From: Antennarius striatus
Taxonomy: Eukaryota; Chordata; Actinopteri; Lophiiformes; Antennariidae
Direction: 5' to 3'
Assembly: GCF_040054535.1 (NCBI RefSeq)
Contig: NC_090789.1
Span: forward strand, 9,373,973 to 9,437,972
DNA length: 64,000 nt
A model generated the notes under the pieces. It worked only from the letters and a program-made list of their open reading frames with translations. It was not told the DNA's origin and did not search any database. Position numbers and translations under genes: made by a program. Below, piece by piece: positions 1 to 17,660 of the stretch. The stretch's first letter is position 1; each line of letters begins with the position of its first letter.

Positions 1-3340
<3,340 letters not shown>

Positions 3341-4080
3341 CGCCAGCAGCAGATTTGTGTTTAACCTACAACCTCATCACAAACTGCCACATCAGTAATT
3401 CCATGCAGCTACTTGTTCTCATCCTTCTTTTACTGGTGGTACATGCCGTAAATCACTGTAAATACTATGGGGCTGTAATCATGTGTAGCTCTAGCCCTCT
3501 TGGAATACTCAAAGCGGTGAACTCTCCTCTAACTGAGTAATTTATTGCCTGAAGAATTTCACATGTTATTCACAGTGCATATAAAGAAGTATTTTTGTAG
3601 CCAGACTGGCTCTACATCTACACTGAAATATTTTAGTCAAAGCCTTTTCAGTGATTAAAAATGTTTCGAGAACATAAGGTGTTGATCAGACTGTCACTTT
3701 CCAAAAAGGAAGTGTATCACAATAACCAGCTGTTAGATTGTAGGAAATGTTGCAGCAGAAATGTTTTGACTTTGATAGACGTTGTTTAAAGATAGATAGA
3801 CGTTATTTAAAGATAATCTTTTCTGTCTCACCATTTCATACTTCAACAGCTACAGTTTGATCATTATGTTTTTGTTCTCGGAACTTAATTTTACACCAGC
3901 TACTTCTAAGTCAAGTTACAGTTTTGGAGTGATTCTACATTTTAAGTCCTGTTGTGGTCCCATCTCCCATCACCTTCATTTAAATGTTTTTGTGATATAG
4001 ATTAGTAGTTGAACTTTTTCTATATGTTCAATATTTGTACAGTGAGTGCATTCTTAATAAAATGTGTTTCATTAGCATTT
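3341..4080 (+). terminator. rbbp4: rbbp4 3' UTR and polyadenylation signal
   Basis: The stop codon at 3338-3340 is followed by about 700 bp of AT-rich untranslated sequence. A canonical AATAAA lies at 4056-4061, followed by a T-rich stretch, so cleavage is expected around 4075-4085. No other gene is visible here. Confidence 0.7.
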
Positions 4081-4385
4081 AAGTTTCTTGTATGAATGTG
4101 TTACTTAAATAGTTTCATAGGATCAGCATCTTACTAAGTTTTGAAGTATTTCTAAACAACTTTAAATCTGTCTAGTGGAAAAGTCGGTTATGCCAGACGA
4201 CACTTTTATGTGTCTGATGTGACGTCTAAGTGCTTTCCTGCCTGCCTTGTGTTCTTTCACTCTATTACTCTGAGTCTCACTGTTTATTACTTCAGCCATA
4301 TTGCCCTTATAAGTACATGAACCCGTCTCCAGTCTTCATGCAGAGACATTAGTGTTGCACTCAGGTTACAACAAACACAAAGCTT

Positions 4386-4650
4386 TTTATTCATAACAAA
4401 AATCTAAGCTACAATCTAGTTCATCTTTACAGACAAAAAAAAGTGTTTTACTTGCAGCATGTCAATGTGGGTAAAGTGCATTGAAAGTTCAGTTTATTGC
4501 AGATTTTTAAAAAAACATCAAGAACATGCAATCATTGTTCCATTTCGTCACACGTGTGATGCCCAATGGCAGCCCTGCAACAAAAATGTTTTGATTACAA
4601 CATTTACTTAAAGGTTTTGGTTACTTTGTTACAGAACAGATCAACAAGTC
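4386..4650 (-). terminator. sync: sync 3' UTR and polyadenylation signal
   Basis: On the minus strand, downstream of the sync stop (4651-4653), an AATAAA is present as TTTATT at 4386-4391. The transcript would end near 4370, leaving only about 300 bp between it and the convergent rbbp4 end. Confidence 0.55.
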
Positions 4651-7085
4651 TTACTGGTAGAACAGCAGTTGTTTGGTTAGGCTGTCTCTCAGCTCCTTTA
4701 TCTCGTTGGTTTTTCTCTTCTGAATCTTCAACTCAGTTTTCAGCTCTCTGCTGCTTTCCTCCAGCCAGTGTATCGCTTCCTGTAAGAACAATAGTGTTGC
4801 TTTGTGTACCAGGTGATTGTAATTCATTGACCAGAACAGAAGCAAAACATAATAAACTTGCCTTTTTTTTTCTCTTCATACTTTGCTCATTTAGCCACGA
4901 AAATTCACAATTTCATCTTATCTTTCCCTGCTGTTTTGCATACCTTATACTGCCCCACATCCTCTCTCCTCTGTATATGAATTATTCTGAGTTTTTGTTC
5001 CAGACAGGACTTCTGGAGGTTCAGCTTTTGGATTTCTTCCTTTAGGGGTTTCAGCTGATCCCTCAGCTCCTGTGCCTGTTCTCTGGCTTTTACTTCGGCT
5101 CCAGCTGCCACCTCCCTCCTCTTCAGCAATGCTAGCAAAATGGGTTCATACCTGGGCATGATAAAAAATGTTATCCAGGACCAACACTGAAAGAAAAATG
5201 TACTATCAAGGGTTTCCATCTAACAAAAGAAATACTAGCAACCTGTCCTCCAATGCTTTCAGCCCACCCTGCAGATACTGCTGGATATCCCCACAGGAGT
5301 GTCTCTTGTACTGGGTCAACTCCTCCTGGATGTTGGAGGGCTGACTGATGCTCTGGGTATGAAGCTGTGCTCGTAGGTCTAAGATCTGTTGCTGTTGGAT
5401 TGTCCTTAGTTGGGAGCTCTCCTCTGTCAGCTGGAGCACCAGCGACTGCAACTTCTCCTGGAGGGAGGGAAGAATTAGGTTATTATGTTAAATCTTAAGA
5501 AATGTAATGACCGGATGATTTTTCTTACCTCCTCCCTCCTCTGCACCTCCACCTCATTATGCTGGGAGTTCAGGGTGAACTGGTTTTGGGCACAGTTTCT
5601 AGCCATGGCGAACAAACTCCTCTTCACATTTCTTACTTCATCCTGCAGCCCTTGTCTCTCCAGATGCACTCTCCACATCCTTCTCTCCTCCTCTGCTCTC
5701 TGCTCCTTGAGGCTCTGAATCTCCCTTTTCCTCTCCTCTCTCCTTCCCTCTTCCTCCTTCCTCAGTGAACTCATTAGCTCTATCACTTGATTAACTATTG
5801 GCTTCTCTGTCTCTGTTTTATTGCTCTCCTCTGTTACCTCTTTTTGGCTCTTCCCTCTCAATTCTAGCACCTCTGCCAACAGTTCACTCCTCCTCTTCTC
5901 CAGCTGTTGTATCTCCTCAATGCACTCCTCTATCTGAGACCCTAATGCATTCAGCGCTGTCATGCCAGATCCCAAATCGAGATCATCCAACCTGGACTCT
6001 TGCTCCTCTTCAGCTGTCTGCTCTGTTTCATCTACTTCAATCCCAGTTACATCGTGCTTTGTGTGCTGGCTTTCAGTAGTGGAAATATCTTCTGTTTTTA
6101 GCCCTTCGTGTTGTATTGGATGTTTTTCTGTGCTATATAATGGCATTGATGGCATTGGCAAGCTGTAATGACTATTTATTTTCAAATCTGTTTGGCTCTC
6201 CAGTTGTTTGTTTGAGAATGCCCCCTTGTCACCGCTAAGCACGGGACTCTGCTGGCTTCCATTCGAAACGGAACCAACTGTCACCTCATTTCTGCTTTCC
6301 TTCACCACTCCATCTTCCAACCCTTCTTGATCAGACCAGGATTCTATTTGCATCTGCTGGTTCTCCAGGTGGATTGGGTTTTCTTGCTGAATAGAGACCA
6401 GTGTTGTACCCCTACAAATCTTTGAACTCTGGCTAATGTGCACATACTCCTGGCTTGCATCTGTACCCCAGTCTTGGGGCTCAAAGTCCATCCCAGCCTC
6501 CTCCATACTGTTGTCCAGCATGGCCAACATCCCCATCAGCTTGCCCTCGTATTCGAGCATGGTGTCACTGAGTTTGTGACCCGCTGAAGTAAGAGGCATT
6601 TCCCTCTGGCAGCAAACATCTGTGATCACTCCACGCCTTTCAGTGTTCGGGTCCAAGCATTTCAATTGACCTTGCGATGGCTCGTCTTCAGTTTCAACAC
6701 CATCCATGTGTGTGTCAATGTAGCTTGTGACAAGATATGCATTGGGAGAAATGCATTTTTCATCATGGCTATCAGTGGAGTCTTCCTCTTTGCTGTAGAT
6801 GTGAGAGGATTTAGTCAGGGTTGTTTCATTGTAACTTGAATTGAAGTGAGAGCTAAAAGGGATACCAGTGAACCCCTCACAGCTTTTCAGCAAGCCATCT
6901 ATTTCCTGTAAGTATGGCTTAATGAAGGCCGATTGAGTGAGCTGTGTTTCTGCGAAGGTGAGTCCAGATTGTGCCGTGTTGCACTCTCTTTGTTCCATCC
7001 TGCTTCTGTTTGGATCTGCTTCCTCTTCTTTAATGAAGAGAGACTTGGTCCCAGTGGAAGACATTCTGTCGTCCAGGTCCTCCAT
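4651..7085 (-). CDS. sync: sync, syncoilin (intermediate filament protein)
   Basis: Four coding exons on the minus strand: 7085-5529, 5457-5243, 5151-4944 and 4779-4651 (TAA). All are GT-AG and in phase, giving 702 residues. Syncoilin is a muscle-enriched type III/IV-like intermediate filament protein that links desmin to the dystrophin-associated complex through alpha-dystrobrevin. The C-terminal part aligns by eye with human syncoilin: ERQGLQDEVRNVKRSLF (human ERDGLREEIRLVKQKLF), YEPILLALLKRREVAAGAEV and the last-exon KTNEIKELRDSLTKQL. The rod, strongly coiled coil, starts near residue 375. The first ~370 residues are an acidic, serine/threonine-rich head with no recognised domain, much longer than I recall for the ~480-residue human protein. 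Its position between rbbp4 and nhsl3 matches the mammalian locus. The start at 7085 is the first ATG after a likely splice acceptor at 7142. Confidence 0.93.
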
Positions 7086-8340
7086 CCCTATTTTCGTTAC
7101 CAGTCACGACGAAGTCTCCGTTGGAACTGTATCATCCCTTGACTAAAGCAGATTCACAGGTTAGACAGCTGAAGCATATTAAGCATGATAGCTGCAGTTG
7201 TTTTCATATCACAGACACTAGCCCTGACCTGCACTGATGGAATGTAGGGTAATATATTTTTCACACGTCATACATTGTCGCTCATTAGCACATGCCAGTG
7301 CGCTTAGCTGGGCAAGGGGGCTGTTCAGCAGAGGGTATGCTACCAGCAGCTGTCCCACTAATCTGGGTGCCTTGGGCACCAAGTTACTGCTTGGCAACAA
7401 GCAGACACACACCCCAAACAAGTCTACTCTTGCATTCATCTGACCACTGCAACAGTAAACACACTAATGCAAACACATTAAATCTAATTTCATCTGATGC
7501 TCCACTTTGTGACAGTAGAAGGATTACATTACAGAATAGATTATCATAATATGTCATTGTGCCGATGGATGGGTATTTGCACTCTCCCCTGGTGAATAAT
7601 GTAGATGTAATTTCATCCTCTAAAGTGTTTGCCAAGACTGTCCAGAATCCCAGAGAGTGAATTGAACAAACTGACCCAATAATGTCATCAGCAGAAATTA
7701 GCCAGACAGATCGAGCATGAATAGAATTCAAAAGTCAACAGAGTTTGTGCTAAACTGGGTCAGAGACAAAGACGTCTGTACCTCAAACAAGTCCCATCTG
7801 TGTGACCCCAGTGCTCAGGGTCTGAATAATGTTGAGCTATGCATGCTTGACCAAAGCCCTGCTCAGTCACCAGCTGTTCTGTTGCAAGACGGACATGGAC
7901 ACAAGTGACATTCCATATGGTCCCAACCACTCTCAGACAGCACTGGCCAGTCTATTTGCTGAGCCTGGTGAACATTTTCCCTCCTTATTTTGTGCATAAA
8001 AAACTAGTAATGACTTAAGCTTCACATTTATTTCTTTTCTTTACTAGTTAAATTACTTCACAAAGCTAGAGTTCGTTTTCATTTGGAAATACTCTTGAGC
8101 TGAATGAATGGCTGATCCTTTCTTCAGGGGTTCCAATTGAATTGGATTAACATGTATCACACAGTCTTTCGTAGATAGACATAAGCTGTAATTGTACTTA
8201 CTTCTTTGTAAATGTTTGTCCCTTACATGTTGTCCTCAGGCGAAATCCATCAGAAATGAGCTGTGATTCAAACGACAAAGCGTAGTGAGCGACACATAAA
8301 GGGTGGGAGCAGTGATGACCACTGAGAGGGGGCGGGGGTA
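7086..8340 (-). promoter_or_regulatory. sync: sync 5' UTR acceptor, probable non-coding first exon and promoter
   Basis: On the minus strand a good acceptor (tgctttag) ends at 7143, so the coding exon probably begins at 7142. A plausible non-coding first exon ends at 8227, where the sequence reads ACAACAT/gtaagg. Just upstream of it are a TTTATG-type AT-rich patch near 8297 and a GC box (CCCCGCCCCC on the minus strand, about 8326-8337). No transcript evidence is available, so exon 1 is a prediction. The DNA between 7143 and 8226 would then be intron; nothing else is evident in it. Confidence 0.4.
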
Positions 8341-10231
8341 AAGGCAGTTTGTAAGGCAGCCTCTCTCTCAACCAGTGTGCTGCTATGCGAGACCACGGCT
8401 GCCTTACATATGTTTAGGTTTATTAATAAACACTAAGACCAAGGGGCCTCAGCAGGCTTTTACACCCCATGAGAAATACTGGATTTTACCAAAATAGACC
8501 TCAAAGGCTTCTACAGAACACCTGGTGGTCTGTGATGTGTGAATTTTACATTTTTACTGTCAGAAAACCTATGATTTTATGAATTTCAAATGAAACAACA
8601 CTGTCTTGATAGAAAAGGAGTATCTGTTTTGTTTAAAAGTACAGTGCTAAACTTACAGAAAGTTGCAGGTAGAATATATCATCAGTTCAAACAAATAAAA
8701 CTTTTACCCTCAGATCATTCAGGTGAACATTGTTGCAACCGATAATGGATGCTTTTCAGTTTTCCTCAAGCAGTAGTCAAATACAGTATATCACCAGTCA
8801 GCCTTCAGTTCCTGGGAGATTTAATGCATGGTTGGAGACAGATGAAAACAATAAACCTTGGATTTACAAGGAAAGCCTTTAAATGCTGATAGTACTGTTA
8901 TTTTAGAGAAATCAATATTTAATTTTCTTGAATGAATTGAAGCACAAAACTTGATAACTGCTAATGTTGGTTGAATCATCATTTTCAGCAGAATTTATTG
9001 TGCACTATCATCTTGTTTTTACATCTTTATCTCCATATTTAAATTAAATGCATGTATCATGACTGTTGTTAGGTTTATGACTGGGGAGAATTTATGTTGC
9101 GTGTTTCAAGATGAAAAATAACAAGACTTCTCATCATCAAGAAGCCTTTAAATAGCCTTCAGTGTTATTCTGGCTGCTTCTCATGGGAGGATTGGTTTTC
9201 TCCTAAACTTCTGACCCCGACAATGGAACACAAGTGATCCTCTGTAGTCTGAAGAGAAAGCAAAGAAATTGAAGTCACACAAGAATTAGCAGGTGTAACA
9301 GAAAGCCAAAGTGTTCCTGGGTTGCTGGAGAAGAAGAGAAGGGTAAAAGTAGAGCTGTAAATCTGTTTATATAACATTTTATTACTTTTACTCCCAAAAA
9401 TTACATCTTACATTTTGTGAAATTTAAGTAACATTAATATATTTATTTAACAATATGCATCTCTTTTATCTCACTTTCCATGTTCCATAGTTTTTAGAAA
9501 AATGAAAACATTTTAACAGTTGGACACTAGATGGCCTCACTGTCTAATTTAATCTCATTAAAACAGTCCAGTGGATTTTATAAGTCATTCTCTGCCAAAT
9601 TAATACAGAAGCTATGTCAGTAGTCATGGTAAAGTTATGAATACAAGATGAACAGCTGTAGTATGATGTACTTTGCAATTAGATCAGATAGACATGTGGA
9701 TTTGTTCTGATGTTGATAACTCTTCTTGTCTGGTTACTCTTTCACTGAAGGCTCATTCCTGCTTTAATGTAGGAACAGACACCTGGTTATCCCTAGGTGC
9801 CATTAAATGTACAGAAACACCCAAGATTAACTTACCGTAAGTACCACTTCAGAATATCTTCCCTTTCCCTTTCTACTACATGTGCTTTTATTTTCAGTCA
9901 TCACCCTCTAAATTATCTATGCCCATGCCTTGACACTCTGATTCAAAGTTTCCATGATAAGATTACATCACTTGTGCTCAAGATGTCATGTTTATATACA
10001 GTAATTCACTTCTGTTGATCACTGCTAGTCTGTGTTTTGGCAACTATAAGCTTTAGTCACATCAACTGTGAAATGTCCAGGGATGATCTAGTTTTAGACA
10101 GACACAGTTTCTGACGATGTAAACCCAAACATCCAATGGGATATGGGAAGAGACTGTAAGACCCTCCGTAATTCACCTGCCATGAAATCATATCTTTTCA
10201 ATCCTTTCCTTGATATGGACTGCGGAGCTCA

Positions 10232-10233
<2 letters not shown>

Positions 10234-10313
<80 letters not shown>

Positions 10314-10327
10314 TGTGCGTGTGTGTG
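10234..10327. repeat. (TG)n-(CGTG)n compound microsatellite
   Basis: About 23 TG units are followed by about nine GTGC/CGTG tetranucleotide units and a short TG tail. The CG steps in alternating purine-pyrimidine DNA favour Z-DNA. Confidence 0.95.
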
Positions 10328-12886
10328 GAGGTGTGGAGTAACACAGTTTAATATTGTAAGGGATGCTGTGTTTGAGGACTAAATGTCCCGCTGAGTTGAA
10401 GCATATGCTGAGCATTAACTCACTGTCCAAAATCACCAGAGCATCCGGTCAGTGAGTTGTCCTCTTCTTCCTGCCTCCCTTTTCTTTCCAACTCTTGGTT
10501 TCATAAAATATGTTGGAAAGCCTCACACTACAGTGAACTGGGAATTCTTTTTGTTTTTATTGACACAAATGAATAAATCCGTATTATTACATTCCTGCAC
10601 AACATGTTTTGCAGTCTTATTTATATTCTGACATCAGACACATGATTTGAGGATTTATTATAAATTATTTGCAATTAAAAACATTTCCCAGAAATATTTT
10701 GGAGAAATGAGCTCATGATCTTTATCTGAAAACATTCCATATAGTTAACTGAGTTCTTGTTGGACTTCTGGTTTTATTCACATTTGGACTAACATGGATT
10801 TGAAACAGTGATGATCTTTCTTTGAATAGTAATAATAATTAAAAAAAATAATAGTAATAATAATAAAAATACTGGATGGAATAGCAGAAATCTGTTACTC
10901 TAGGTGTTTTATTTAAAAAATATTTTAGAAGACAATTATAACATTACTTATTTTTGAGGAAAAATAATTATTGTTTTGTCTAAAGCATGATCCATCACCC
11001 ATTGCCAGTTAATCATGACTGCTTCTCAATACAACCAGTCCTCAACTCCTGGCAGAAGAGATAAAGAGAATTGCTCAGGGGAACTTTGGCAGCTCTTTAC
11101 TTTTGTTGATGAGAACATTGCTTTTTTTTTTTTTTTTGCAGTTGTCTTGGGGTTGTGAGTGTTTCCTTTGTTCTCTGTTATCTGTCATGCTGTGGATTAT
11201 AAAACAGTGTTACACTATGGCTAAGTGTGGTTTAATGACTTAGATGTCCTCAGATGTTTATTTTAAAGAGAGAGCCTCTGTTTAAAATTTGACAGCCACC
11301 ATCTTCTTACCATCACCAACCACCCAGTGTTGGCACCAGCTGGCTTCCCAAAGTCCAATGGGATCACTTAATCTAATAAAGAATTGACCTTGTGTCCCTT
11401 CTTCAATGTGTTTTTCCACTCCTATGAATTAAGTACGTGTTGTCTGTTTAAAGATGACGTCCATGTTTTCCTTTAGAAAAAAGACAGAGCAGCTATGTTC
11501 CCACATTGGTTTGGTTCTGAAAATCATTTTTGTTTTGAGAATGACCTTCATCTCAGCCCTGGCCGTGTTTCATTGCATCACCTTTGCAATGTTGTGCGAT
11601 CGCCACCAGTTTTCATGTTGGCCCTCACAGAAGTAAGCAACTGAGACAGAGAGATGAGATGAGTTGTCAGAGATGAGATCAGATATTCATCCTCAAGGAT
11701 CACAGAGAAAACTGGGCCTATGATGAGGCCAGCTGGACATGTTTAGTAGCCTTATAGGGATTTTACATTTAAATAGAGACTTCATGTGAGAGAAAGATCT
11801 AGACTAACTTGTTTATGGTTGTATATTCTTATTTATTCCTCTTATAAAGATCTGAAAGATTTATAATAATTTTTTCTCATCCCACAAATGCAGTGAGATG
11901 CTGACTTGGTAGATGATCGGTTGAGTGCTTCCTTTTTGACTTCAACTAAATTTCTCATGCTGACAACTGGATTATCATGAAATTCCATATTTTTGTTTCC
12001 AATTCTGAGGATAAAGCCTTCTGAGTGATGCTTTCCTGATGTTTCCTTTAGCACCAACATGTCACTGTCATTTTTATCCCCACTGACGAAGTTTGGAGCA
12101 TATCCAGCAAAAAATTCATTCTTACTTTGTCAAACAGTCTACATGAATTAATAGTTGTGTCTTTTATTGATTTTATTGATTTCTTTTATTCCTATTTGTT
12201 AGATTTTTTTATTTGTGCTCTGGAAGGTTGTTCGTCTTCTCCATGACATAAACCAACACCACTCTGGGCTCACCAAAGGAATGAAGGATGTCAGAGACTT
12301 AGAGGGAATATGTCTTTATATAGAACTTGTTTAAGAAAAACTTTTGACATGTTTTGAAGTACTTGATTGATTGCCTGCACCCATGGTTGTGATATTCATC
12401 ATAAGACTAATTTTAATGCTGCAGTGAACAATGAAGAAACACATCCATGTACTCAAAATACTCCTTATCTAACCCCATCAACATGTTACTAAACATTTCT
12501 AAATATTTTGCATTGTTCAAACACATAGAAAACAAATTGTATTCAAAGTATCTTTTCATGTGATTTGTCTTTATGCTAATTACACTTTCAAATGTTAGCA
12601 CGTATATACAACAAAGTAATCTGTGCTTACATTTCACTGAATCCTGTCATGTCTGAGTGCAGTCTCAAGGATGCCAGCATGTCTACAGAAAGGTCACCAA
12701 TATATTACTCACCACACCAGATATAAATATGAATGATATCATTCCTGTAGTCATACCTGTGTCTCAGCAGCAGAGGATCATCCACACAACCACATGTCAT
12801 AAAGGACAAAGCTTGACCTCAATCCAAATGGAAAAGTTTGCATCAAGTTGTTGCTGTTACACAAGACAATGTGTGTTTGTGTTGTT

Positions 12887-12891
<5 letters not shown>

Positions 12892-12981
<90 letters not shown>
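12892..12981. repeat. (TG)n with (CGTG)4 interruption
   Basis: A TG array interrupted near 12918-12936 by CGTG units. An imperfect TGTTTG lead-in lies from about 12871. Confidence 0.95.
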
Positions 12982-12982
<1 letters not shown>

Positions 12983-13758
12983 GGCAATATATGTGCAGAT
13001 GCTTCTGTGTGCATGCTTTTTAGTGTTCTGTTGTAGGTGTCAGTGTGAGGGACTATTGTAAATCTTAAAACAACTTTGGTTCAATAAAATAAATTTCATG
13101 ACAAAGACAAAAAAATTGTCCCCTGTCCTGAAGCTTTGGACTAAAACTGCACAAACATGCTCTGAATAGCTGTTGTTTCAGAAAATGGAGATTCACCACT
13201 CTGTTTTCAACTGTCATAACTACATGTTGTGTGAGTGCCAATCCCGTTATTTCACGAATAGAGGTCACCTCGGGTTTCCTGGCTGTGACGTCAGCGCCTC
13301 ATTTAACCAGCCCCCGTGAGAGAATGAAAACAGGCAGTTAGTTGCTCTGCAAATGGAGGGAGGGACAGACAAAGGATGAAAAAGAGAGATAGTTGGATTC
13401 ATAGATGGAAAGTTGTGGCCTGTTTTTGTCCAGACCCAAACAGGCCACACCACACCCTGCTACAGAAATATTTCATGTAATTTTTTAAAGGAGCAGTTCA
13501 CTCTTATAGCGTGTGCAGCGTTTTCTTACTCGAAGCTTCAGTACCATAAAAAGAGGCAAAAGATTATTTCACTTATTATACTTGCAAATATTATTTTTGA
13601 AGTAGTAAGCATGGATTTGATGCACTAATGTTCTTTATTAAGTGATGTAAATGCACATTTCAATGGATTGAAAGTAATAGAGATCCATGTTATGGAGGTT
13701 AGAGATATGAAGTAACCAACCCGTTTAACAACCAGCACTAAACACAACATGAACCTTC

Positions 13759-13888
<130 letters not shown>

Positions 13889-16696
13889 ATACTGGACTCA
13901 TACACAGTGTGTTCTGACTTGTTGTGGCTTTGGCTCTTGGATTCTGAGGAATGCTGGACTGTCCACGTTACAGACAGAATTAGTCTAAACATTGGACATT
14001 GGGGTTTTCTATCGCTCTGTGTTATTTTGAATTTAATCTTTGAGTAAAAGCTCCAATGTGGCTGTCATTGGCCCTTTATAAAACGTAGTATTCCCTTGAT
14101 TTACCTAAAATATGTATATATATCAAGAGGGCGTCGAACCCTCAGCAGACCAGCGTCAACTTGTCCGGGATGAAGCAAACACTGATTGGCTAATAAATTT
14201 TGATTCATGTAATAACAGTCAGAAAGCTGATGTATGGCAGGTTTACACACACATGGGTATCCCACCGAGCTTACTCCTCTAGATAGTATCAGACAAATAG
14301 AAACAATGATCTGAGGTCAGTTTATCCGGTTCCTCTGTGACATCACAGTGTTTAAGTTCAAAGCTCTACAGCTTATAAAAATATTCGTTTAAAAGGAGTG
14401 TTAGAGCAACATTTTGATCAAGAAGTCACGAGTGACTGACGTAAACATGGCAATGTTGTTATATAGCCCATTGTTGGTGGATTATAAAGAAATGAAATAA
14501 AACCTTCTTCCAGAATGCTTTGTTTTAAGAATATTAGTTTGTTAAAGGTCAGAAACAAACAGCTGGTAACACGACGGCCCTTTGGGCTTCGTGACTCTGT
14601 CATTTGACTCTTGGACACAATTTTTCTCAGAGGCACCATAAAACTGACAAGACAGCAAAGTGCTCCAGTTCCATATTCACCCCGTATTTTCTTCTTTCTA
14701 TAGGTTTCATCTCTCTTCAGAAACATGTCACTTAACCTGATTGGAGAAAAGTGACTGGGAAAACTGGACTGAAGTGTGATAAGGTTGATGTAGTTTAACC
14801 TCCCCTTTTCATTCTTTTAGTCCTGTGGTATATATATTTGTTCATTCTTCCTCCCGTAGTCATTTTTCTGGAAGGACGCAGTGCCAACACAGACTGTAGC
14901 ATTTACTGTCAGGCTGGTGAGACAAAGCTGTCTCTGTTGTAGGGAGGAATCCCCTTTGTGGTTCACAGAGTATCAACCTGGAATATCTCCCTCTTCTTCT
15001 AAAACCACAGGCCACTCTTCATTCTGTGTTCCCCTTTCTGTTTCTCCTCCACCTCTCATTCAACCACTCACAATTTCACAGTTTGCTGATTTTAGAAGGA
15101 GGTGGACATGGAAAGGCATGTGGAATGGAATTTTAGAGACTTTTGTTCAGCTTTTGATCAGTGACTGGTTCTTCAAAAAAGTATTTCTTGTCACTGAACA
15201 TGAATACAAGACATAACAGAAGTGACAAAAAGTGTATTTGAGACCTGTTTTGGAATTTTGTAATGTAATTTCAGAGTTGTGTGTTTCTGTCTGCGCAGAC
15301 AAAATGCATCTGTGACAGGACAAAAGCAGGTCGGGAATTATAATGCTGGCCAGAGAGAGCTGGGCTTATCCAGCCGGCAGCATGGATTTCCTGCTTGCAG
15401 CCTCCTTTCAGTCACATCTGACACACATGCATACACACAGGACACAGACAAAGTTTGTGTTACTCTGGTAGTCCCTCCGATTATGGTGTGAGTGGAGAGT
15501 CCTGAAGCCTCAATAGTCCTAAATTATGGAAAACAAAAAGTCCTGCACCCCCAAAGTCCTTTTACAGAAAACACTGTAAATGTATTCTAAAACATGCCCA
15601 GAAATCCTGTTACCATTTTTATCTAATTTGCCAATTAAGTATAAAGTTGTTTTCTTTGTCAATTTGTCATCCAAATAAAGATTTTACAAAATGCATGCAA
15701 AAAGTAAAAAAGACATGCACATGCATGCAAACTGCGAAAAACAGTCAAGCTTGAGGAGAAGGTGGAGGGAAAGCAGGAGGCCTGTAGGCTCGTGTTGTTC
15801 TGGTGGTTAATGATTTTGCACCTTTACTGTAAAGACACATGCAGAGACTGTAACAGCTCCATCCCAGACTCACAGAGCATGGCTGTTTTCTATTGTATCG
15901 CCATGGAAACATTAAAACATTTCAATCTGTTAGTCATGAGTGAGCTAAACTATGACTCACATAACCCCTCCCCGACACACACATTAAGTGCAGGTTCCCC
16001 TAATCCACGCATGCACATACCCCCCCAAAAAAACCCACTGTACAGAGAAGTCATGAATCAACACTCAGTCAAAAATGTGAAACAGGTTAGATTTTGAGGT
16101 CGATGCACTCTTTTAGGAAAATCAACTCCAAATGTATAAATTCTTTAGTACTTAGGAGTGTGTAGTACTCCTCTTTGTGCTTGCTATGAGGTAGAGAAAT
16201 ATGTGACCACATCATCTACTTCAGGTAAAGACACCATTAAATCTGGACCATGTGCGTCACATGCTGGCCGTCATGTCTTCGGGTCACGCACCAGAGTTAA
16301 CCGAGAAATCCCAGCAGACAGGTAACGTGGCTGCCTCATCTCAGGAGGCAGTGACGAAAACGATGAAGCAGACCTTGTGACCGTGTCTGCGAGGATGACG
16401 TGATTATAACAGTTTTTTTCATTACATCAACTACTGTCGCCCAGATGGAAAATATATGGAATGAAATTGTTTGAACAAATTTATTTCTTTTCTTATGTTT
16501 TTGTTTTAGCTATACATTCAATGCAGGTATTACAGCTACGATTACGCAAGCAGAGGATAAACCAGAAGGCTAGATTTTTATCACAGGTGTTCCTCAGTCT
16601 GTTCCCTCAAGGCAGCTACACCTCCTCCGCCTTACTTCTTCTTGCTCCCACTTTCTTACCCTCCATGTTCAAACCAGATGAACCAGCCACCCCCCC

Positions 16697-16811
<115 letters not shown>

Positions 16812-17494
16812 AGCCTGTATGATGGTGTTTAGCACAACTGGACATGACTTAAAGGAAACACATGGAAGATAATTTTGTGTTTTCTACAACAGCGTCATGT
16901 TTAACAAGGTGTATCAAGTTTCCAGCAGGCTGCATAGTGACAGGAAAAGAGCCACTCCCTCATATCTTCACAAAAGACAGTTGAATGTCTTCACGGTTTC
17001 ACAGCCACCTTAACAGCACTGGATTTCTCAGGACTTACTTGGGGATCTTTCTAATTTGTTATTTTAATTTTCTATTTTTTTTATTTTCTTTGTTATAACC
17101 TGAGAAAGTATTACAAGACTTGTACCAGGCTTTAATCTTCTATTCCGATGTCCATGGTGATCTGTGTTTCAATACGTGGTGTACATTATTCATTCCAAAC
17201 TTCCATGATGTTGTGTGGCCTAGAGGGCTCCCCGCTTTGGGAGATTCGAGTGACTGCACCTGATCCCCGGAAAGGAGGCTAGTAGAAAGAAGAAAAGGAA
17301 AAGCAAGCAGCAGGAGAAGGAACTACTATTGAACCACGCAGGTCCGGTGAAGAAAAGTGTGAAGTCAGTGCTCCAGATAAAATGGTGAATGCCTTCTGTC
17401 TGGAAGAAGAAGAGAAGAACCAGCGCTGGAATGGTGTGGCTAACTCCTGACACCGCTGTGAGAGGTGGGAGGAGAGGCTGGCTCTCGGACAGAG

Positions 17495-17537
17495 GGCGGG
17501 ACCAAGAGAGCATGGACCTTCATTCACTCTGCTAAAC

Positions 17538-17569
<32 letters not shown>

Positions 17570-17660
17570 TCACACACACACACACACACATGGTCTGCCA
17601 AGCTGTTCTCAGACTGAGAGAGAAAAGAGGGGAGCGGAGGAGAGAACAGCACGCTCGAGG
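17495..17660 (+). promoter_or_regulatory. nhsl3: nhsl3 distal 5' leader exon and promoter region
   Basis: A strong splice donor (CTCGAGG/gtaagt) ends a purine-rich leader at 17660. The matching acceptor is at 18308 (tatcccag/GTGG), directly before the MSRRR coding exon. A GC box-like GGGCGGG lies near 17495 and an imperfect CA array at 17536-17590. The ATG at 17590 opens a short upstream frame that runs into exon 2 and stops there after about 25 codons, so it may act as a uORF. The transcription start is not determinable by eye. Confidence 0.5.
17536..17590. repeat. imperfect (CA)n at the nhsl3 leader
   Basis: CA repeats interrupted by a TATA step and a CT step, immediately upstream of or inside the first nhsl3 leader exon. 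Confidence 0.9.

Noticed and set aside
5485-6168. Plus-strand open frames opposite the first sync coding exon
   Set aside because: They are antisense shadows of the coiled-coil coding sequence, which has clear homology and splice sites on the minus strand.
14881-15216. 111-codon plus-strand frame (MPTQTVAFTVRL...)
   Set aside because: No domain, no splice context and no similarity to anything I know; lies in intergenic DNA and is of a length expected by chance.
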